Origin: Parcubacteria group bacterium CG11_big_fil_rev_8_21_14_0_20_39_14
Lineage (GTDB): Bacteria; Patescibacteriota; Minisyncoccia; Minisyncoccales; GCA-002787255
DNA: 18,259 nt
Reading direction: 5' to 3'
NCBI GenBank assembly: GCA_002787255.1
Contig: PCWD01000036.1
Span: forward strand, 1 to 18,259
The translations under genes and the position numbers were made by a program. Below, in pieces: positions 13,138 to 18,259 of this stretch; the stretch's first letter is position 1, and each line of letters starts with the position of its first letter. The notes beneath the pieces were generated by a model. The model did no database searches, was not told where the DNA came from, and saw nothing but the letters and a program-made list of their open reading frames with translations.

Positions 13138-14417
13138 AAGTTTTGCGCTCTTATTAGTGTCTGGTTTCTCTCGGGCCCAATAGAAACATATTTTACCGGA
13201 ACATTGGTTAAAATTTCAATAAATTTTACATAAAACTGAGCAATAAAAGGCAGCTCCTCAAAACTCTCGCAATTGCTTATATCTTTATCCCAGCCAAAAA
13301 GCCGGGTATATTGACGAGGTTTGTTTTCCAACCATCCAGCTTTGGTTTCCGGGCTTTTTTCCAAAAACGGATTGGCGATTTTAAGAATTTCTATACCGGC
13401 AAGATTATCAAGCCTGGTTACGGCAAGCGAGGTAAAACCGTTAAGTTTTGCTGAAAATTGGAGAAAATAGCCATCCAGCCAGCCAATTCTGCGAGGCCGT
13501 CCGGTGGTAGCTCCGTATTCCCGAGCTCTTTCTCTCAAAGTTTTAGCTAAATTTTCCGGCATCTCGGTTGGAAACGGCTGATTTTTTGAACCCACCCGGG
13601 TAGTATAAGCTTTAACTACGCCAATTACTTCATTTATTTTTGTCGGCGGAATACCAGAGCCCTGGCACAACCCGGCCAAAGTACAGTTTGAAGAAGTTAC
13701 ATAAGGATATGTTCCGAAGTCAACATCCAGAAGGACTCCCTGAGCGCCCTCAAGCAGAATATTTTTATTCTCTTCAAGCGCTTCCCAGACAAGAATCTCG
13801 CTCTCAACAATATCAACATAAGACAGCAGGATTTCCCGATATTCAAGATATTGCCTTAAAATTTCCTCACAACTGGCTAAATCTTTGAATTTGTAAACCT
13901 TACGCAAAAGGATTTCTTTCATTTTGTAAAGGGTCTGAAATCTTTTCTTAAAATTTTCCTTTTGCAAAAAGTCGCCAACTCTCAAACCAAATCTGGCTGT
14001 TTTATCAGAAAAAACCGGACCGACTCCTCGACGGGTAGTGCCTATCTCATTTTCTTTTGAAGATTTTTCCTGAAGCTCATCCAGAAGAATGTGCCAGGGC
14101 ATTATTAGATGCGCTCTAGAGCTAATTTTCAGGTTTTTCGTCTCCACTCCACGGGAATGAAGTTCAACAATTTCCTTAATTAAAATTTTTGGGTTTACGG
14201 CAACCCCGCTGCCAATAATTGATATAACCTCCGGATTAAAAATCCCCGACGGCACCAGGTGAAGTTTGAACTCGCCGTATTCGTTTATAATTGTATGACC
14301 GGCATTATCAGCGCCGTTTGCCCTCAAAACTACATCCATATTCTGAGCTAAGTAATCGGTAATTTTCCCTTTTCCCTCATCTCCCCATTGAGCTCCAATA
14401 ACTGCTGTAACCGGCAT
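13128..14417 (-). CDS. purA: Adenylosuccinate synthetase
   Basis: The 429-residue enzyme joins aspartate to IMP using GTP, the first committed step from IMP to AMP. The phosphate loop GAQWGDEGKGK is at residues 8-18 with catalytic D13, and NAGHTI places catalytic H41 exactly as in E. coli. Further blocks are IGTTRRGVGP, LLEGAQG and TTGRPRRIGWLD. I chose the ATG giving MPVTAVIG, which has GGGGGTG just upstream; a TTG eight codons earlier is less likely. It follows ileS by 28 bases, so the two are probably cotranscribed. No other purine-pathway gene is present, so the role may be salvage of IMP. Its stop codon lies in the terminator stem. Confidence 0.96.
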   Translation of the reverse strand: MPVTAVIGAQWGDEGKGKITDYLAQNMDVVLRANGADNAGHTIINEYGEFKLHLVPSGIFNPEVISIIGSGVAVNPKILIKEIVELHSRGVETKNLKISSRAHLIMPWHILLDELQEKSSKENEIGTTRRGVGPVFSDKTARFGLRVGDFLQKENFKKRFQTLYKMKEILLRKVYKFKDLASCEEILRQYLEYREILLSYVDIVESEILVWEALEENKNILLEGAQGVLLDVDFGTYPYVTSSNCTLAGLCQGSGIPPTKINEVIGVVKAYTTRVGSKNQPFPTEMPENLAKTLRERAREYGATTGRPRRIGWLDGYFLQFSAKLNGFTSLAVTRLDNLAGIEILKIANPFLEKSPETKAGWLENKPRQYTRLFGWDKDISNCESFEELPFIAQFYVKFIEILTNVPVKYVSIGPERNQTLIRAQNLKP

Positions 14418-14445
14418 TTTACACCCCCATTTCTTTTTCAATGAA

Positions 14446-17400
14446 CTATTTTACGGATAATCCCAGCCAGAGTTTTTCTCCGTCTATTTCACTCTCTTTT
14501 TCAATTAAAGCACTTCCTTCCGGCAAAATCAAATCCTCGGCAAAAGTTTCATTTCTGATAAGCTCTTTATTGTTTCTGATTAAATTTTCCAGTTCAGCCG
14601 AAGTTTTATATTGAACGATGATTTTATCCTTTGGAGTTAGAGCGGCTTTTTTTCTCATATCCTGGATTTGACGAATGAGCTCTCTAATTTGACCCTCTTC
14701 TTTCAGTTTTAAAGTAATTTCTGTATCCAGGGCCAGAGTAATATCTCCCTCGGTTTCTATCAGCCAATTTTTCTGCCGCTTTATTTCTTCCGATATTTCT
14801 CTTGTCGTCTCCACCTCTTTAACATTTAGCTCCTCTTTTATTAAATTCAACAATTCCTTATCTGCTTCTGGTTTTTGCTCTTTAATTTTTAATTTTGATA
14901 GCGGTTGTCTTACTTTGATTCCTGCTTTGGCTCTTAGCTTTAGGCCCAAAGCGCAAATCCGCCGAACTAAATCCATCTGCTCCTCAAGTTTTCTGTTAAT
15001 AAATTTTTTTTCAAATTTCGGCCAATCTTCCAGATGCACGCTTCCCAAGCCAAGATTTCTATAAATTGTCTCGGATAAAAAGGGTATAAAAGGCGCGCAA
15101 AGTTTGCTCAGGGTCAGCAAAACATAACCCAAGGTTTGAACAGCTTCATTTTTTTCTGTTTCACTCTTCGGCTTTTGAAAATGTCGGCGGGACCTACGAA
15201 TATACCAGTTAGAAAACTCATCAATGGTAAATTCCTCAATGGCTCGGGCCCCTAATACAATGTCATATCTATCTAAACGAGCGGTTATTTTCTCAGTTAA
15301 AGTATTTAGTTTAGAAATAATCCATTTATTTAATAATAGTTTTGATTCGGGTGTTTGGAATTTCGAATTTGGGATTTCCTTTTTTGAAATGTAGGTTTCA
15401 AAAAAGCTATAGGAATTCCAAAGGGTTAAAATAAATTTATTCAAACAATCTTTAAGGCCTGCCTCGTCAAATCTTTTGGAATCTCCGGGTTGATTTATGG
15501 TGAAAAAATACCATCGCAAAACATCGGCCCCGTATTCTTCTAAAATGTTTGTGGGGTCAACCGTATTACCTTTTGACTTGGACATCTTTTCTCCCTTTTT
15601 ATCCAAAACATGGCCAAGGGAGATAACATTTTTATATGGCGTCCCAAACTCCAGTAAAGTTGAGACTGCAAGCAGGGTGTAAAACCATCCCCTGGTCTGG
15701 TCTACTGCTTCGCTAATATAATCGGCAGGAAATAATTCTGGCGGTCTTAATTTTTTATTTTGCTCGTCCGCCGACTTCGTCGGCCGAAGGCGACTTTGTC
15801 GGTCGAGGGCCGAAACTTCGGCAAAGGCGGAAGCGAATGGCCAATTGCCCTGAGCGAACGGCATTGAACCGGAATCAAACCAGCAATCAAGAACTTCGGG
15901 TATCTTTTTCATTCGCGAACCGCACCTCTGACAGTAAATTTCTATCTCGTCAACAAAAGGTCGGTGAAAATCAAGTTCGCCTTCATTGTTGTAGGGAAAA
16001 ATTCTAAATTCAATCTCCCGAAGCTCGCCTGTTTTTGTTTTATTCGGCTCTATTTTTTCTAAAAATTCATCCGGAGTCAATCCCTCAACCGCTCCCCGAA
16101 GCATGTCCAAAGTTCTTTGATGGCTTACTATTAAAATTGTCTTTCCTTCATACTTTTTATTGATTTCTTTTAGAAATTGGTAGATTCTCATTTTAACCTG
16201 GTTATAACTCTCCCCTTCCGGCGGACTCTTGATAAATCTCTCTTTTGGAGTTTTCCAGAAAGAATGATATTCCTTTGTAGTTTTGCCTTCAAAAATTCCG
16301 GCTTGAATATCTCTTAACCTTTCATCAAAATAAATCGTGTCAATTCCCAGCTCTTTACTGATAATCCCGGCGGTTTGGGTTGTGCGCAAAAGGTCTGAAG
16401 AAAACATCAGGTCTATTTTTATTTTTTCATTTTTTAAAAATTCGGCTATTGTCTTTATTTCTTCTTCCCCTTCGCTGGTTAAAAAACATTCTTCTTTTTC
16501 AGGCAGGGTTGAAATTATAATATCTTTTTTGTTCATTTCCGAATAACCGTGTCTTAAAATAAAATAGCGGTTTTTACTGAATTTTCGAGAAAACAGCTCC
16601 TTTTTGGAACCGATAACCTCAAAATTTTGACATTTTGGACAATACCAAATGGGCAGGGGCGTTCCCCAGTATCTCTCCCGGGAGATTGCCCAATCTTTCA
16701 AGTCCCGCAACCACTCGCCAAATCTCCCTTCTTTTAAGTGGTCGGGAATCCAGTTTATCTTTTGATTGTTTTTGAGTAAAGCTTTTTTTACTTTTTGCAT
16801 CTCTATAAACCAGGATTTTTTAGCATAATACAAAAGAGCCGTATCGCACCGCCAGCAAAATGGATAGTCGTGTTCATACTTTTCTTCCTTATATAAAATA
16901 CCCCGCTCCTCTAAATCTTTGATGAGCAACTTGTCCGTATCCCTTACAAACATTCCGGCAAATTTTCCAACCTCTTCAATAAATCTTCCCTTTTCGTCCA
17001 CGGTCATTAAAATTGGAATTTGTTTTTGCTCGTCCTTGATTTTTCTGTTCTGATTTTTTACCGCTTCCAAATCATCTTCGCCAAAGGCCGGGGCAATATG
17101 AACAAGACCCGTTCCCTCACTACTTACAACAAAATCGCCTTTAATTACCTTAAAAGCCGAAGTATAAACTCCGGGATTACAGGTTAAATACAAAGGTTCA
17201 TATTCCAGGCCAATAAGCTCTTCTCCCCTAAATTCCCTTAATATTTTATAGGTATGAGCTTCAAAAACAGATAATCTTTCTTTTGCTAAAACAAAGCTTT
17301 CTGGCCCAACCTGAACCTCTACATATTTAAGTTTAGGATTGAGAGCTACCGCTACATTTGCCGGCAGAGTCCAAGGCGTTGTTGTCCAAACCAGCAAATA

Positions 17401-18117
17401 AGAATTTTGAGATTCGGAATCCTTGGTTTGAGATTCGCTAAAAATTTCTGAAATAAAATTTAAAAGCGGGCCTTTTCCCCTACGGGATTTCCAATTCCGA
17501 ATTTTTAACTTAATATAGATGGCCGATTCGGCAATCTTCTTATATCCCTGAGCCACTTCGTGCGCCGAAAGAGTGGTCTGGCATCTCGGACAGTAGGGCA
17601 CAACTTTGTAATCCTGACGCAAAAGACCTTTTTCCCAGATTTTTTTTATTTCCCGCCAAAGGGTTTCAATATAATCATTTTCATAAGTAATATAGGGATG
17701 TTCCATATCCAGCCAAAAACCGATTCTTTCGGTCAGCTTTTCCCAATCCTCTTTATATTCCCAAACGGATTTTTTGCACTCCTCATTAAACTGAGCCACT
17801 CCGTATTTTTCAATATCCTGCTTTGACTTAAATCCCAGCTTTTTCTCAATTTCAAGTTCAACGGGCAGGCCATGAGTATCCCAGCCGGCTTTTCTTAAAA
17901 CCTTAAAGCCCCGCATTGTTTTGTAGCGGCAGATTATATCCTTAAAAACTCGGGCTAAAACATGGTGGATTCCGGGCTTGGCATTTGCTGTTGGAGGCCC
18001 TTCATAAAATACAAAATCGCGGGCTTTATTGCGCTGTTCAATTGATTTTTCAAAAATCCTCTCCTTTTTCCAGAAATCCAAAATTTCTTTTTCTTGTTTC
18101 GGAAAATTTACATTCAT
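14446..18117 (-). CDS. ileS: Isoleucyl-tRNA synthetase with inserted histidine-phosphatase domain
   Basis: The 1223-residue protein is a class I IleRS: PGIHHVLAR with H51-H52 as the HIGH site, WTTTPWTLPANVAVA in the editing domain, KMSKSKGN at 844-851, and a long anticodon-binding tail. It carries CxxC pairs near residues 180, 421, 493 and 729. Between VIGSKKEL (about 500) and DFHRPFVD (about 717) lies about 195 extra residues (512-705) with the full signature of the histidine-phosphatase superfamily: LRHG at 521-524, SSDLLRTTQTA, LRDIQAGIFEG and VSHQRTLDML with H666. The frame is unbroken across both borders. Two further linkers, about 206-240 and 763-784, look like spacer repeats read in frame. 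I chose the ATG giving MNVNFPKQ; a GTG seven codons earlier is possible. purA follows 28 bases later. Confidence 0.95.
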   Translation of the reverse strand: MNVNFPKQEKEILDFWKKERIFEKSIEQRNKARDFVFYEGPPTANAKPGIHHVLARVFKDIICRYKTMRGFKVLRKAGWDTHGLPVELEIEKKLGFKSKQDIEKYGVAQFNEECKKSVWEYKEDWEKLTERIGFWLDMEHPYITYENDYIETLWREIKKIWEKGLLRQDYKVVPYCPRCQTTLSAHEVAQGYKKIAESAIYIKLKIRNWKSRRGKGPLLNFISEIFSESQTKDSESQNSYLLVWTTTPWTLPANVAVALNPKLKYVEVQVGPESFVLAKERLSVFEAHTYKILREFRGEELIGLEYEPLYLTCNPGVYTSAFKVIKGDFVVSSEGTGLVHIAPAFGEDDLEAVKNQNRKIKDEQKQIPILMTVDEKGRFIEEVGKFAGMFVRDTDKLLIKDLEERGILYKEEKYEHDYPFCWRCDTALLYYAKKSWFIEMQKVKKALLKNNQKINWIPDHLKEGRFGEWLRDLKDWAISRERYWGTPLPIWYCPKCQNFEVIGSKKELFSRKFSKNRYFILRHGYSEMNKKDIIISTLPEKEECFLTSEGEEEIKTIAEFLKNEKIKIDLMFSSDLLRTTQTAGIISKELGIDTIYFDERLRDIQAGIFEGKTTKEYHSFWKTPKERFIKSPPEGESYNQVKMRIYQFLKEINKKYEGKTILIVSHQRTLDMLRGAVEGLTPDEFLEKIEPNKTKTGELREIEFRIFPYNNEGELDFHRPFVDEIEIYCQRCGSRMKKIPEVLDCWFDSGSMPFAQGNWPFASAFAEVSALDRQSRLRPTKSADEQNKKLRPPELFPADYISEAVDQTRGWFYTLLAVSTLLEFGTPYKNVISLGHVLDKKGEKMSKSKGNTVDPTNILEEYGADVLRWYFFTINQPGDSKRFDEAGLKDCLNKFILTLWNSYSFFETYISKKEIPNSKFQTPESKLLLNKWIISKLNTLTEKITARLDRYDIVLGARAIEEFTIDEFSNWYIRRSRRHFQKPKSETEKNEAVQTLGYVLLTLSKLCAPFIPFLSETIYRNLGLGSVHLEDWPKFEKKFINRKLEEQMDLVRRICALGLKLRAKAGIKVRQPLSKLKIKEQKPEADKELLNLIKEELNVKEVETTREISEEIKRQKNWLIETEGDITLALDTEITLKLKEEGQIRELIRQIQDMRKKAALTPKDKIIVQYKTSAELENLIRNNKELIRNETFAEDLILPEGSALIEKESEIDGEKLWLGLSVK
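15767..15831. repeat. GC-rich palindromic repeat inside ileS
   Basis: The segment starts TCCGCC and ends GGCGGA. It contains gccgacttcgtcggc and gccgaaacttcggc hairpins and is much richer in GC than the gene around it. It encodes about residues 763-784 between the WFDSGSMPFAQ and FPADYI blocks, where IleRS normally has a shorter linker. It looks like a small mobile repeat tolerated in frame. Confidence 0.7.
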
Positions 18118-18147
18118 AAAACATGAAACACATAACACATGTTGTTC

Positions 18148-18195
18148 TGTATTCTATATTCTATATTCTATATTCTATATTCTGTGTTCTGTGTT
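18148..18195. repeat. tattcta heptamer tandem repeat
   Basis: About seven heptamers run in tandem in the ileS leader: four perfect tattcta units, then tattctg, tgttctg and tgttca. No function is visible; such runs are prone to length change. Confidence 0.75.
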
Positions 18196-18221
18196 CATTT
18201 TTATCTTAACTAAATTTTAAG

Positions 18222-18259
18222 CAAAAGAAAAGAGCCTGTTTGATAACCTCAGGACTCTT
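18222..18259 (-). terminator. Terminator of a gene outside the window
   Basis: On the minus strand AAGAG-T-CCTG pairs with CAGG-CTCTT (one bulged base) around an eleven-base loop and is followed by TTCTTTT. It would end transcription of a minus-strand gene beyond 18259, so ileS likely starts a new unit. Confidence 0.65.

Noticed and set aside
14418..14441. TTG start for purA giving eight extra residues
   Set aside because: The ATG at 14417 has GGGGGTG upstream and gives the family-standard N-terminus with D13 and H41 in register.
14446..18117. IleRS-phosphatase fusion as an assembly chimera
   Set aside because: Both junctions are in frame, the downstream IleRS blocks resume in the correct order, and base composition across the insert resembles the rest of the gene.
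1..18259. tRNA or rRNA genes
   Set aside because: I saw no cloverleaf with a GTTCRA arm and CCA-compatible ends, and no rRNA core sequences. The GTTCGAA near 1640 is not in a tRNA context.
1..18259. Alternative genetic code with TGA as glycine
   Set aside because: TGA serves as a normal stop at the ends of purA, rpmJ and the EndoQ-like gene, and no conserved gene has an internal TGA.

Overview
The window is AT-rich and densely coded, and every gene I accept lies on the minus strand, so transcription runs from high to low coordinates. TGA and TAA both act as ordinary stops, so the genetic code is the standard bacterial one. Several traits point to a Patescibacteria (Candidate Phyla Radiation) genome, most likely of Parcubacteria type. 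These are a compact alpha-operon, Lys-rich extensions on ribosomal proteins, an RNA polymerase alpha subunit without its C-terminal domain, many genes without a clear Shine-Dalgarno site, spacers built from repeated short words, and a baseplate-J-like membrane protein. The lineage is an inference from these traits, not from a search.

Layout in transcription order. (1) 18222-18259: terminator of a gene outside the window. (2) 18117-13128: ileS then purA, closed by a terminator that contains the purA stop codon. The ileS gene carries a complete histidine-phosphatase domain inside its tRNA-synthetase frame. (3) 12823-11363: lysS, whose last codons and stop lie in a palindromic repeat. (4) 11243-9537: a single-span membrane protein with a baseplate-J-like region. 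(5) 9265-4235: infA, rpmJ, rpsM, rpsK, rpsD, rpoA, rplQ, rplM, rpsI, with a good promoter before infA and a strong terminator after rpsI. A broken second copy of the rpmJ 3' half, next to an inverted-repeat-bounded insert, sits between rpmJ and rpsM. (6) 4052-1734: a coupled three-gene unit, an alkylpurine DNA glycosylase followed by two unrecognised proteins that each carry HExxH, ending in a terminator. (7) 1700-103: an extended -10 site, a candidate structured RNA or small inverted-repeat element, a 108-bp dispersed repeat, and an Endonuclease-Q-type gene.

Functionally the window is mostly translation and transcription machinery (three amino-acyl/nucleotide genes, nine ribosomal/initiation/polymerase genes). 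It also holds a base-damage repair neighbourhood: the glycosylase removes alkylated purines and hypoxanthine, and EndoQ-family enzymes nick at deaminated bases and abasic sites. The most unusual content is the IleRS-phosphatase chimera, the pair of HExxH proteins coupled to the glycosylase, the candidate RNA before the EndoQ gene, the rpmJ remnant, and several repeat families, some of which have entered reading frames.
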